Assembly: GCA_963575745.1 (NCBI GenBank) | Contig: CAUYUJ010004003.1 | Location: 330,001 to 394,000 of the forward strand | From: Prorocentrum cordatum | Lineage: Eukaryota > Sar > Dinophyceae > Prorocentrales > Prorocentraceae | DNA length: 64,000 bases | Reading direction: 5' to 3' | Part shown: positions 19,690-31,700 of the stretch, piece by piece | Layout of the letters: every line of letters begins with the position of its first letter | Position numbering within the stretch: position 1 is the stretch's first letter | Notes under the pieces: model-generated | Database searches by the model: none | Told to the model about the DNA's origin: nothing | Seen by the model: only the letters and a program-made list of their open reading frames with translations | Position numbers and translations under genes: made by a program

Positions 19690-20660
19690 GTTCGAGCCAG
19701 CGCCGAAGACGCTATTTGAAGACGCTATTCCCTCAAGGAGCTGCGGTGACGCCTCTATTCCGCTGACGCCTGGTGAAGCTCGTGACGCCTCTATTCGGCC
19801 TGAAGCCTCCATTCCGTTGGCGCCCATTGAAGCTCGTGACGCTTCTATTCGGCCTGGAGCCTCTATTCGGCCTGAAGCTTGCATTCGGCGCGTGACGCCT
19901 CTATTCGGCCTACGAGTTGCGACGCACTGGTGGGGTGGCGACCCTAGACGCGTTTATTCTGCTAGAGGCCTCTATTCCCCTGACGCCCATTGAAGCTCGT
20001 GAAGACTCTATTCGGCCTGAAGCCTCTATTCCCCTGACGTGCATTGAAGCTCGTGAAACCTCTATTCTGCCTGAAGCCTCTGTTCCCCTGGCGCCCACTG
20101 AAGCTCGTGAAGCCTCTATCCGACCTGAAGCCTCTATTCCCCTGACGCCCATTGAAGCTCGTGAAACCTCTATTCGGCCTGAAGCGCTTATTCCCCTGAC
20201 GCCTGGTGAAGCTCGTGAAGCCTCTATTCGGCCTGAAGCCTCTATTCCCATGGCGCCCGTTGAAGCTCGTGAAACCTCTATTCGGCTTGAAGCCTCTATT
20301 CCGCTGACGCCCATTGAAGCTCGTGAAGCCTCTAATCGACCTGAACCCTGTGTTTTCCTGGCGCCCATTGAAGCTCGTGAAGCCTCTATTCGGCCTGAAG
20401 CCTCTATTCCCCTGAGGACTGGTGATGCTCGTGAAGCCTCTATTCGGCCTGAAGCCACTATTCCCCTGGCGCCCGGTGAAGCTCATGAAGCCTCTGTTCG
20501 GCCTGAAGCCTCTATTCTCTTGACGCCCGGTGAAGCTCGTGAAGACTCTATTCGGCCTGAAGCCTCTATTCCCGTGGCGCCCGTTGAAGCTCGTGAAGCC
20601 TCTATTCGGCCTGAAGCCTCTATCCCCCTGACGCCCAGTGAAGCTCGTGACGCCTCGCAG
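19690..20660. repeat. 54-bp tandem repeat, ~17 copies
   Basis: The unit carries GCCTCTATTCCCCTGACGCC, then CATTGAAGCTCGTGAA and GCCTCTATTCGGCCTGAA. 54 is a multiple of three, so both strands stay open: plus gives an 18-residue cycle with [18 protein letters not shown], minus gives [18 protein letters not shown]. Flanking sequence shows no start context or unique domain, so coding is not claimed. Confidence 0.85.
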
Positions 20661-21290
20661 GGTTCGTGCCCCAGGGGAAGGCAAATCTATAAGCAAATAT
20701 GTAAAACGCGAAAGATTCGTGACCCTGGAAAGGGATCGTGCCCCTAAGAGGGGGCCAATCACGCTAAGAATTCGTCTCCCATGATACGGCCACTCTGTCA
20801 GCACGCGCGCGAAGCACGAACGATTCGCGCCCTAGGAGAGGGTCTATCTATAGGCACATACGTAAAACACTAAGAGGATTCGTGTTCCAAGGGAAGGCCG
20901 ATCTGTTGGCACATGCGTAAAACACAAAGATTCGTGCCCCTGGAAAGGGCCAATCTATAGGCATACATGTGAACATTCAAAGGACTCGTGCCCCAAGAGA
21001 GGGCCAACCTATACGCACATGTGTAAACCACAAAGGATTCGCGCCCCCCAAAAAGGCAAATCTCTAGGCATCACGTAACACGCTGAGGATTCGCGCTCCA
21101 TGATACGGCCAGTATATATATATATAAGCACGGACGTAAGACACTAAACATTCGCGCCCAAAAAGTAGGCCATTCTATAGGCACATACGACGTGAAACAC
21201 AATGGATTCGTGCCCCAAGAAAAGGCCAATTTATCATACGTGTAACACAAAGGATTCGCGCCCCAGGAGAGGGCCAAGACAGCTCCAGGA
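20660..21290. repeat. ~55-bp degenerate tandem repeat, ~12 copies
   Basis: Units contain GGATTCGTGCCCCAAGAGAG, then GGCCAATCTATAGGCACATA and CGTAAAACACAAA. Copies are diverged and some are interrupted by an AT run (21112-21126). Confidence 0.8.
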
Positions 21291-21890
21291 GGCACCGGGA
21301 GGGGCCAAGACAGCCCCAGAAGGCATCAGGAGGTCCCAGGAAGCCCCGGGGAGCCCCGGGAGGCCCCAGGAGGCTCCAGGAGACTCCAAAGCCCCAGAAA
21401 GCCGCAGGAAGCTCCAGGAGGCCCCAGGAAGCCCCAGGAGGCCCCAGGAAGCCCCAGGAGACGACCAAGCTATAGACACATACGGTAAACACAAAAAGGA
21501 TTGTGAAGCTACCCAGACCGCGCAACGCCAGTGACACGCTTCCAACGGATCCATCCTGCGGGCTCCTGGGGCATTCCGCCTCAAAAAGGTCCCGGGAGGC
21601 CTCGAGAAACACCCAGGAAGCCCCCAAGAAGACAAACGAGGCCCTAAGAGGCCCCAAACACGGCCCCCCAGGAGGCTTCAAAACAGCATCCGAGAGCCCG
21701 ACGAGAAACCTGTTTCTCGTCGGCCGCCCCCGCCGCCGCCGGCCGCCGCCGCCCGATGGGGCTGGGTTGCGGGTCCAAGGCCTCCTGGATGTTCGTTTGG
21801 GGGTCTCTTGGGAGGTTTCTCGTCAGGCTTTTGGAAACTGTTTTGAAGCCTCCTGAGGGGCCGTTTTGGGGCCTCTTAGGATTCTTTTTA
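21285..21890. repeat. GGCCCCAGGAGGCC-type degenerate repeat
   Basis: Short imperfect units of CCAGGAAGCCCCAGGAGGCC. This is the same broad family as the GGCCTCTTGG repeats, on the opposite strand. Confidence 0.65.
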
Positions 21891-24400
21891 CATCAACTTG
21901 GGAAGGGCTCTTGCCTATCAGAGGGTGCCGCACAGCACAGGGGCATGTCTAGCACCAAGGATTCCTTTTCAATCAACTTGGCGAGGGGGCTTGCCTAGCA
22001 TAGGGTGCCGCACAGCAAAAGGCATGTCTAGGGATTATGTTTCAACTAACTTGGGGAAGGGTCTTGCCTAGCAGAAGGTGCCGCGCAGCAGAGTGGCTCA
22101 ACTTGGAGAGGATGCCGCACAGCAAAGGGGCACGCCTAGCACCAAGGATTCTTTCTTAATCAACTTGGGGAGGAGTCTTGCCTAGCAGAAGGTGCCGCAC
22201 AACAGATGGGGCACGCCTAGCACCAATGATTTTTTAAATCAATTTGGTGAGGGCTCTTGCCTATCAGAGGGTGCCGCACAGCAAAGGGGCACGTCTAGCA
22301 CCAAGGATTCTTGTTTGATCAACTTGGCGAGGGGTCTTGCCTAGCAAAGGTGCCGCACAGCAAAAGGGCATATCTAGCACCAGGGATTCTGTTTAAATTA
22401 ACTTGGGGAGGGGTCCAGCCCAGCAGAAGGTGCCGCACAGCAAAGGGGCTCCCCTTGGAGAGGGTGCTGCAAAGCAAAGGGGCACATCTAGCACCAAGGA
22501 TTTTTTATCAACTTGGGGAAGGGTCTTGCCTAGCAGGAGGTGCCGCACAACAGATGGGGCACGCCTAGCACCAAGGATTCTGTTTAAATAATCTTGGGGA
22601 GGGCCATTGCCTAACAAAGGGTGCCGCACAACAGATGGGGCACGTCAAGCACCACATATTCTTTTTTAATCAACTTGGGGAAATGACTTGCCTAGCAGAA
22701 GGTTCCGTTCACCAGATGGGGCACGTCTAGCACCAAGGATTTTTGTTTTAAACAACTTGGGGAGGGGTCTTGCCTAGCAGAAGGTGCCGCACAGCAGGTG
22801 GGGCACGCCTAGCACCAAGGACTCTTGTTTGATCAACTTGGGGAGGGCCATTGCCCAACAAAGGGTGCCACGCAGCGGATGGGGCACGTCTAGCACCAAG
22901 GATTCTTGTTTAATCAACTTGGGGAGGGGCCTTGCCTAGAACAAGGTGCCGTACAGCATATGGGGCACGTCAAGCACCAATGAATCTTTTTAATCAACTT
23001 ATGGAGGGCCATTGCCCAACGAAGGGTGCCACATAGCAGATGGGGCACGTCTAGCACCAAGGACTCTTTTTAAATCAACTTGGGGAGGGGTCTTGTCTAG
23101 CAGAAGGTGCCGCACAGCAGGTGGGGCACGCCTAGCACCAACGACTCCTTTCTAATCAACTCGGGGAGGTTTCTTGCCTATCAGAGGGTGCCGCACAGCA
23201 ACGGGGCCTGCCCCCCCCCTCTAATATGCTTGTTTGATCAACTTGGCGAGGGGTCTTGCCTAGCAAAGGTGCCGCACAGCAAAAGGGCATGTCTAGCACC
23301 AAGGATTCTTTTGAACTTACCTGGGGAATGGTGCCTTGCCCAGCAGAAGGTGCCGCACAGCAAAGGGGCTCACCTTGGAAAGGGTGCCGCACAGCAAAGG
23401 GGCACGTCTAGCACCAAGGATTCTTGTTTAATCAACTTGGGGAATCGTCTTGCCTAGCAGAAGGTGCCGCACAACAGATGGGGCACGCTTAGCACCAAGG
23501 ATTCTTTTTAACATCATCTTGGGGAGGGCCATTGCCTAACGAAGGGTGCCACACAGCAGATGGGGCACGTCAAGCACCAAGGAGTCTTTTTTAACCAATT
23601 TGGAGAGGGGTCTTGCCTAGCAGAAGGTTCCGTTCAGCAGATGGTGCATGTCTAGTACCAAGGATTTTTGTTTTAAATAACTTAGGGAAAGGGTCTTGCC
23701 TAGCAGGCGGTGCCGCACATCAGGTGGGGCACGCCTAGCACCAAGGATTCTTTTTAGATCAACTTGGGGAGGGCCATTGCCCAACAAAGGGTGCCACACA
23801 GCAGATGGGGCACGTCTAGCACCAAGGATTATTTTTAATCAACTTGGGGAGAAAGCCTGTCTAGCAGAGGGTGCCGCACAGCAGATGGGGCACGCCAAGC
23901 ACCAACTATTCTTTTAATCAACTTGGGGAAGGGTCTTGCCTAGCAGAGGGTGCCGCACAGCAGGTGGGGCACGTCTAGCACCAATGATTCTTTTTTACTC
24001 AACTTGGGGAGGCTTCTTGCCTAGCAGCGGGTGCCGCCCAGCAAAGGGGCACGTCCAACACAAAGGATTCTGTTTTAGAAACCAACTTGGACAGGGGTCT
24101 TGCCTAGCAGAGGGCGCCGCACAACACATGGGGCACGTCTAACATCACGGGTCTGTTTTACCAGCTTGGGGAGAAATCCTGCCTAGCAAAGGGTGCCGCA
24201 CAGCAGATGGGGCACGTCAAGCACCAACTATTCTTTTTAAATCAACTTGGGGAGGGGTCCTCCAGTAGGGGTCTTGCCCACAAGAAGGTGCTGCACAACA
24301 GTTTGGGCATGTCTAGCACCACGGATTCTTTTTAAATCAACTTGGGGAGGGGTCTTGCCTAGCAGAGGGTGTCGCATAGCAGATGGGGCGCGCGTTGTGT
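21885..24400. repeat. ~81-bp tandem array, ~30 copies
   Basis: Each unit contains AGCACCAAGGATTC, a T-rich run, AATCAACTTGGGGAGGG, TCTTGCCTAGCAGAAGGTGC and CGCACAGCAGATGGGGCACG. About 30 copies can be followed by CAACTTGG, spaced near 81 bp with some 110-bp units. Copies differ at many sites. No coding or CRISPR-like spacer structure is present. Confidence 0.9.
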
Positions 24401-24439
24401 TAGGCACGGAGAGCGTAAAATAAAATGGCACTTTCAAAT

Positions 24440-25130
24440 TACAATTGTGAGGGGAACACGTTGAATACTGGGCCTGGTGAAGAGAAGGAGCATCTTCACA
24501 GGGAATAGCGTCTTCATCCGGAATAGCGTCTTCACACGGAATAGCGTCTTCACACAGAATAGCGTGTTTTCCGGGAATCGCGTCTTCATCCGGAATAGCG
24601 TCGTCACCCAGAATAATAACGTCTTCACCGGGAATGGCGTCAGGGAGTAGCTAGTCTTCACCAGGATTAGCGCCTTCACCAGGAATAGCGTCTTCACGCA
24701 GAATAGCGTCTTCACCCAGAATAGCGTCTTCACCCGGAATAGATTCTTCACCCTGAATAGCGTCTTCACAGGGAATATAGTCTTTCACAGGGAATAGCGT
24801 CTTCATCCGGAATAGCGTCTTCACCGGGAATCATCCGCAATAGCGTCCTCACAAGGAGTAGCGTCTTTACCGGTAATAGCGTTTTCACAAGGAGTAGCGT
24901 CTTCATAAGAAAAGTGCTGTTTGTGTCCGCAGAACGCGTCTTCACAGGGAATAGCGTTGTCACCGGGAATAGCGTCTTCACCGGGAATAGCGGGAATACC
25001 GTCTTCACCCGGAATAGCATTTTCACCGGGAATAGCGTCTTCACCGTCTTCACAGGGAATAGCGCCTTCACAAAGAGTAACGACTCCACAAGGACGCGTC
25101 GTCACAAAGAATAGCGTCTTAAAATAGCGT
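24440..25130. repeat. 18-bp tandem repeat (GGGAATAGCGTCTTCACC)
   Basis: About 35 degenerate copies of GGGAATAGCGTCTTCACC. The 18-bp period keeps several frames open with a six-residue cycle. Not called as coding. Confidence 0.88.
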
Positions 25131-25189
25131 CATCGGCGCCGGCTCGAACTGGGAACCCCGGTTGCCGGGGCAATGTATAGATACACGCA

Positions 25190-25320
25190 TATGCGTATAT
25201 ATATATATATATACACAAGTGTGTGTATGTAGGTGTGTTTGTCTGCCTAGATGTATATATATGTATATATACATATTTATACGTATACACATGTTTGCTT
25301 GTGTGTATATATAATATGCT
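25190..25320. repeat. TA/GT microsatellite
   Basis: ATATAT and GTGTATGT tracts. Confidence 0.8.
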
Positions 25321-25849
25321 TTGCATAAACGCACACACACTTTGTCGTGATTTTGCTTGTCGTTTAGAACGTTCATATCTCAAATCAAACTCTTGCTCCT
25401 CCTCCCACCCTTGTACCCGTTTCCCCAAATGCTCCTCCCAGGGCTGGCGCTCTGTCCTGTTACACCCTCATTACAATCGAGGAGGGTGACCCCATGCAGT
25501 TGTTTGACTCCTAATTACCGTGAGCAGGGTGGCGTCTCCCACAGCCGCCCCTTTGTGCACTGTCTTGCTGGAGAGGAGCTGTTGGGCTCAGAAATATCAG
25601 ACGAAGATCTTAGGGCTCGGCTCATACTTCCCCAAACATGCGACGTTTTGTTTTTTTCAATATGGGGGTCCCTGGAACGCCCGAGCCTTTCTCCAGGACC
25701 AGTCTTTCATCCTGCGCCGTTTTTTGACAGTCCCGAGGCCCGGCGAAGGCCGCCGCGGCCGAACATGGCCAAAAACGTCCCGTCCGACTTACTGCGTCGA
25801 CGCGATCATGTTCGGGTCCTCGCAATGTATTCCAACATCGCGGTCTCGC

Positions 25850-26260
25850 GTGGGACATCTTCGCAATTCTTCCAGGGATCGCGCTCTCGGGCGGGATTCA
25901 CTTCGGGAGGCCCTCGCGCTCCTGCGTGAGGCTCGTGTAGGACTCACGCTTTTCAGCAACCCGCCCGCTCGACCCGGCCGCCTGGGCCCGCTCCCCCGAC
26001 CCGCCCGTCAAGGTCTACCCGCCCGATCTGCCCGTTTGGTTCTGCCACGTGCTTTCTGCTTCCAGCCCTCCTACAAATAGTCCCTCTCGTGCTCCATCCT
26101 TCTCCCTCCCCCTTGGCCTTCCTTCCGTCCACTATTCCCTGCGTGGCAGGTAAGGAAAATATGCCCCCGAGGGGGTACGATCGAAGACGGAGAGGGCGGG
26201 CATCGAGCGTTTCGGATATACGTGTTGAACAGCACGCGAACAAACAAGAACGAACACTGA
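25850..26260 (+). repeat. Dispersed ~300-500 bp block, copy 1
   Basis: Contains GCTCGACCCGGCCGCCTGGG, CTACCCGCCCGATCTGCCCG, GGTTCTGCCACGTG, CGTGCTCCATCC and GGTACGATCGAAGACGGAGA in order. Three further copies lie at 26490-26980, 28800-29150 and 29160-29680. Confidence 0.75.
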
Positions 26261-26489
26261 TACATGTATTGAATTCTCATGTCTAAAAAGGAATTTGAAT
26301 TGATCTCCCTTCCGGTAACCGTTATATCTGTTAGATTAAAATGCTCGTCCTGGTGGTCGCGCCCTTTTTAACAAGGAAAATGGGGGGGTCACCAAACTGG
26401 GCCCCTGGCCCCCGGTTTACAACATCGGCGGCTCCCGCTTGATACTTCTTCACAGTTTATTCCCCACATCTCGCTCTCGCGCGGGATTT

Positions 26490-26980
26490 TTCATTTATGC
26501 AGGAACCGCGCTCTCGCGTGGAAGCTCCTTGCAATTTATTCAGACGCCGCGCCCTCGACATTCAGGAATCACGCTGTCGCTGTGGATGTTTCACGATCTA
26601 CTTGGGAATCGCGCTGTCGCTCGAGGCTTCCTCGCGTTTCATGCAGGACGCACGCTTCAGCAACTCGCCTGCTCGACCTGGCCGCCTGGGCCCGCCTTCC
26701 GATCCACCCGTTAAAGTCTACCCGCCCGATCAGCCCGTCTGGTTCTGCCACGTGTTTTCTGCTCCGAACCCCCCTCTTGCTACTCTTTCTCGTGCTCCAT
26801 CCTCCTCCCTCCCCCTTGTCCCTTCCTTCATCCGTCCTGTTTTCCCCTGCGTTAAGGGCTGCGCGAACTACACGTTGCATGTAAGAGAACTATATACCCG
26901 CAAGGGGGTATGATCGAAGACGAAGGGGGCGGGAATCGAGGGTTTGGGATTTAAGAGCGAACAGTGTTCAACTGATTGTT
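26490..26980 (+). repeat. Dispersed block, copy 2
   Basis: Same order of motifs as copy 1, preceded by CGCGCTCTCGCGTGGAAGCT, a TTTATTCAG run and GCCCTCGACATTCAGGAATC. It ends after GGTATGATCGAAGACGAAGG. Confidence 0.75.
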
Positions 26981-27234
26981 GTTGTTGTTGCTGCTGTTGT
27001 TTCTGTTCTTTCTCGCCGAAGTACTCGCCCAAAGCCGTGCGCCTACTACTTTTGTTGGCTTGCCCTGCGCCACTGGGTCGGGAGTTCACCCGCGAGACCT
27101 CCGACGTCTCGCCCCGGGTTCCCGAGCCGCCGAACCCTCTTGACTGGAGGTCGTCTGAATAGGGTCAATCCAGATCCGGGTCAATCAGGTTTTGCAGGAT
27201 CCTGCAAGATCCTTCAGGATACTGCTGGATCCTG

Positions 27235-28265
27235 CGCCCGTCGTGGCCCCGTATGCATGCCCTTCGTGGCCCCGCTGTCGCCTTTTGTGGCCCCACATGT
27301 GTATGCCCTTCCGGCTGCCGCTCGCTCGCGCCCGTCGTGGCCACATATGCATGCCCTTCGTGGCCCCGCTGTCGCCCTTTGTGGCTCCTTCGCTGCCCTT
27401 CGTCTTGTTGCTGCCCTCAGTGGCTCCTTCGCTGTCCCCTGTGGCCCCGCATACGTGTGCTCCTCGTGGCCCAAGCTCGCTCGCGCCCGTCGTGGCCCCA
27501 TTGCTGCCCTTCGTGTCCTCATTGCTGCCTTTCGTGCCCCAATTGCTGCCCTCTCTGGCCCCGCTGTCGCCCTTTGTGGGTGGCCCCCTCGCTGCCTTTC
27601 GTGGCAACTTTGCTGACCTCAGTGGTCCCGCCCGTACCCTTCCTGGCCCTGCATACGTATGCGCTTCGTGGCCCCTGCTCGCTCGCGCCTTTCGTGGCCC
27701 CCTCGCTGCCTTTCGTGTCCCCATTGTCGTCTTTTGTGGCACCGTCGTTTTGCCCCTCGTGGCCCCATTGTCACCCTCAGTGGCCCTGTCGCTGCCCTTT
27801 GTATTTGTAGCCCCATATACGTATGCACTCCGTGGGCCCCCGCTCGCTCGCGCCCTTCGTGGCCCCATTGCTGCCCATCGTGGCCCCGCTGTTGCCCTTC
27901 GTAGTCCCTTTGTTGCAGTTCGTGGCCCCGGTGTCGCCCTTCGTGGCCCTTTCGTTGCCTGTCGTGGCTGCGTTGATGCCCTCAGTGGCCCCCTCGTTGC
28001 CCCTCTGCTCCACTGTGCCTTCCGTTGCCAATTCGTTCCGCCTGGCCCCTTCGCTGCCCTCGCGGCCCTGTCGAGGCGTTCGCGGTATCGTTGCATGTCG
28101 TGGCCCCGCTGCTGCCTTTCGTGGCCCCATTTCTGCCCTCCCTGGCTCCGGATCGTTTCTGCTCTCAATGTTTTCCTCGCTGAAATTCGTGGCATTATGT
28201 TGCCTTCCGCGGCGCTTGCCCGCTCCTGCGCTCACTGGCCCCATCGACCTCTTCGGCGCGCTTTG
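27235..28265. repeat. CGTGGCCCC minisatellite
   Basis: About 27-30 bp units, TTCGTGGCCCCGCTGTCGCC and close variants, run for 1 kb. Both strands give long low-complexity frames. No gene is inferred. Confidence 0.8.
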
Positions 28266-28799
28266 AAGATACAGTGCTATCGCGCAATAGCGGACACGCG
28301 GGGTCCGCTGTCGAGAGGAATGATGCTACCTCTGTAGCCGAGTCCTCTCCCTCTCAAGACGAACTGTTGGCCCACTGTCTCTGGTCGCGCGAACCCGGAT
28401 GGTTGCCGAACGCTCTGCGCGCGCACCCTGGGCAAACCTTGCAGCTGGCTGTCGACGACCACGGGGAACCGCTGGCTCGGGTACGTAATGGACGTCGGGT
28501 GGACGAAGGTGTCCAAGTGAGCAGGGGTGCGTGGCGGTCGTCCGGGTGGATGGGGTGGACGAGGTGGCCATCCGGGTGGACGAGGCGGTCCAGGTGAAAC
28601 GTGCGTCCACTCCGCCGGCGTTCGCGTCCAGGCTGCCCTGGTAAATGTGAGTTTCGGCGCCCTCGGTTTCAACGTGGTCCGCTGCGTCTGCGCCGTGCGT
28701 CAGCTACCGCTTAAGGCCGATGCGCCTGCATGCGTTCGCTCTCTTTTATCTTTCCCATGAACCGCTTGTCAGGAAGGGTCACCTACACAACTCTTGCGA

Positions 28800-29150
28800 A
28801 GAGAGTGCGTGGATCGCTTTGGGCTTTTTTAAGACATACTTGGGAGTCACGCCATCGCTCGAGACTGCCGAATCGCTTCAGCAACACGCCTGCTCGACCT
28901 GGCCGCCTGGGCCCGCCTTCCCGACCCGCCCTGTACGGTCTGCCCGCCCGATCTGCCCATCTGGTTGTGCCATGTGTTTTCTGCTCCTAGCCCCCGTCTT
29001 GCTAATCTCTCTCGTGCTCCATCCTTTTCCCTTCCCCTCCCATCTGTCCTCGCTTCCCCTATTGTAAGGGCTGCGCTAAATGCGCGTGGCGTATACGGAA
29101 GATATGCGCACCAGAGGGTATGATCGACGACGAAGGGTGAGGGCGCCGAG
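28800..29150 (+). repeat. Dispersed block, copy 3
   Basis: Shares GCTCGACCTGGCCGCCTGGG, CCCGCCCGATCTGCCC and GGTATGATCGACGACGAAGG with the other copies. Confidence 0.7.
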
Positions 29151-29159
29151 GATTCATTA

Positions 29160-29680
29160 CAAAATCGCGCTCCCGCGTGGGAATTCCTCACAATTGATGC
29201 AGGGACCGCGCTCTCGCGTGGGACTTCCTCGGAATCTATTCAGGCGCCGCGCCCTCGACACTCAGGAATCACGCTCTTGCTTCGGCCTTTTCTCACGATG
29301 TGCTTGGGAATCGCGCTATCACGCGAGGCTTCCTCGCGACGCATGCAATCTTCACGCTTCAACGACACGCCTTCTCGACCTGGCCGCCACGGCCCGCCTT
29401 CCCGACCCCCCCGTTCGGGTCTACTCGCCCGTCTGGTTATGCCACGTTTTTTCTGCTCCTAGCCCCCTCCTGCTAATCCCGCGCTCCATGATTGTTCCCT
29501 TCCCCCTTCTATCCTTCCTCTCTTCCCCTGTTTCAGGGGCAGCACCATGTACACCCGGCAAGTGAGGAAGATGTATCCCCAGAAGGTGTACGATCGAAGA
29601 CGAAGAGGGCGGGTACCGAGGGGTTGGGATATTAGTGTTGGATGGCACGCGAGCAGGGAAGAGCGAACAGTCTTAACATG
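29160..29680 (+). repeat. Dispersed block, copy 4
   Basis: Has the fuller form starting at CGCGCTCCCGCGTGGGAATT, with GCCCTCGACACTCAGGAATC in the middle and GTACGATCGAAGACGAAGAG near the end. Confidence 0.75.
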
Positions 29681-29689
29681 TTTTTTTTG

Positions 29690-29712
29690 TTGTTGTCGTT
29701 GTCGTTGTCGTT

Positions 29713-29744
<32 letters not shown>

Positions 29745-29753
29745 CGTCGTCGT

Positions 29754-29791
<38 letters not shown>

Positions 29792-29853
29792 TCGTCGTCG
29801 TCTTCGTCGTCGTCGTCGTCGTTGCCCCCGCCCTGCGGCGTCGTCGTCGTCAA

Positions 29854-29902
<49 letters not shown>

Positions 29903-29925
29903 CCCTCCCCCCGCGACCCAACCGT
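29690..29925. repeat. GTC triplet tract
   Basis: CGT/TCG triplets over more than 200 bases. Poly-Asp, Ser and Arg frames are artefacts. Confidence 0.9.
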
Positions 29926-30309
29926 GACCCATCCCGCGCCCGCCCCCGTCACTCTTATACACCACTGCGGGGTGCTGCGTATCCAACCCCCCTCGTGGCT
30001 GCCCCCCCAGCCACGTGGCCTCATCAACCCTTCGTGGCTGCCCCCCACCCGAATCCAACACCCCGGCCAGGCCTCTTCGCCCGCGGCGTCCCTGCCCAGC
30101 GCCGTGGGGAGCGTCACCAGGTCGCCCTCGTCGGGCACCGTGCACGGGACGTCGGCGAAGGGCTTCCTTGGTGACTCCTCCTCCTCCTCCTCCTCCTCCT
30201 CCTCCTCCTCCTCCTGGCGGTTCCCTGGTGGCTCTGAGGCTGTCCGTTGCCGTTGGGCAGTGCGACAGCCAAAAGTACAGTGCTGAGGATCAAAGAACAT
30301 CAAGTAGAC

Positions 30310-30550
30310 CTTCCCTTAGTGGGCCCTGGAAACGACAAGGTCGTTTTTGTTACCGGTTCCGTTTTGCCGTTTTTTGCCGGTTCCAACGCCGTTGTTTACC
30401 GGTTCCGTCGCCGTTTTTTGACCGGTTCTGGCTCTGGTTCCAATCCTGGAGCAGTTTTTTTGCCGTTTCTGGTCGCCGTTTTTGTTGCCGTTTCCATCTT
30501 CAAGGGACATTTTTCTGGAAACGGTGAAAAAAACGGCCCCGCCGTTTCCG
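30310..30550. repeat. AAACGGCnnGGCCGTTTT dispersed repeat
   Basis: GTGGGCCCTGGAAACGACAA, TACCGGTTCC, TGCCGGTTCC and GCCGTTTTTTGACCGGTTC occur in the same order as at 17640-17725 and, inverted, at 18055-18130. Confidence 0.65.
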
Positions 30551-30980
30551 GGGCCCACAAAGGACCTTCCTCTCTTCCTCCCCCGCCTCCTCCTCCCACG
30601 AGGAGGAGGCGGGGGTCCTGAGATCCAGGCGCTGAATTTCTTTCCACGGTGGACGTTTTCGCTCGTCTTCGGTCCCTGGGGCACCACGGATCGATCAGGC
30701 CTGAGGCACGCCGCAGAAACATTGGGTGTAGGGCTGTGGTCGTGATATCTCGCTATGTTTTTTGTTGTTGTTGCGACGTCGGGCCTGATGGGGGAAGAGC
30801 GAGGCATGAGAAGGGACGGGGAGCAAGTCAGGCCAGATCTGATTCTTTTCATCGGCGGCCCCCGAACTTCTGACCCTTCCCCGGGGACAATTTTTCGCCC
30901 CGGATTCGTCTTTGGTGGCCCCAGGGCCAGACAACGGGTCACAATGGCCGAAATCGAGGAAAAGCGCTGGGAGTGATCAG

Positions 30981-31180
30981 GGGGGCGTAAGACCCGGGTA
31001 CAGGGGACTCGGAAATCCCCGACGAGGTCGTCAAAAAAATGACGAGGCCGAGCCTGCATTTTGACGAGGCCTCCCGCTGCAGACATCCCACGAAACTCAT
31101 ACTCGTCAAAATCCGAGTCGCGGTCGTCAAAAAACGATGGCGAACCCGAGTCCTGGCAAACCCGGGTCTTACGCTCCCCC
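30981..31180. mobile_element. Short TIR element, ~200 bp
   Basis: Left GGGGGCGTAAGACCCGGGTA is mirrored at the right end by ACCCGGGTCTTACGCTCCCC. The inverted similarity extends inward through GACTCGG and GTCGTCAAAAAA. Non-coding; no clear target-site duplication. Confidence 0.65.
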
Positions 31181-31419
31181 GAAGTGAAAAAACACATCGG
31201 CGGAGATCTGTGCGCCCAACTGACGGGAAGCGAAGCGATCAGCGGAGCGAGCGCAGTGGCCGTGCGCGCTTCCCGCCCGTGCAGAGGGCATGGCGTGGAG
31301 GCCACGGCCTCGAAACTGTGATGTGTGGTCAGGCGGGCTCACGTCGGAACCGCAATTCAGTGCTCCCGGCGGCTTTGGCACGCCCTAGTGGCTCTGGCGT
31401 CGAAGCATACCCTGCGCAC

Positions 31420-31700
31420 CGTCGATGCCTGTGCATCACCAGGTCGATGCCTAAGCATCACAAGGTCGATGCCTAACTAGGCACCACCAGGCATCACTCG
31501 ATGCATGTATCCGTGGACTTAGCCGAACGTAGCTGGGCGTAGCAGATGCCTAGGCATGCGTCGCGGGATGCCTAGACTCACCCACGCGGATGCCTCGGCA
31601 TGCATCAGCAGTGGCATGCCTGGGCATCCGCAAGGCCGTGCCTGGGCATGCTACGTACGATGATGCCTAGGCGTTTCGGCTGGGGGTCCGAAGGTGATGC
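31420..31700. repeat. GATGCCTAGGCATG palindromic repeat cluster
   Basis: Many GATGCCTAGGCAT or CCTGGGCATGC units. Each is nearly self-complementary, so the strands look alike. Confidence 0.7.

Noticed and set aside
21885-24400. CRISPR-like array
   Set aside because: Units are contiguous tandem repeats of about 81 bp with graded divergence and no unique spacers, in a eukaryotic context.
24440-25130. Hexapeptide repeat protein (VKTLFP-like cycle)
   Set aside because: An 18-bp satellite gives the cycle on both strands and frames are broken at non-3n copies.
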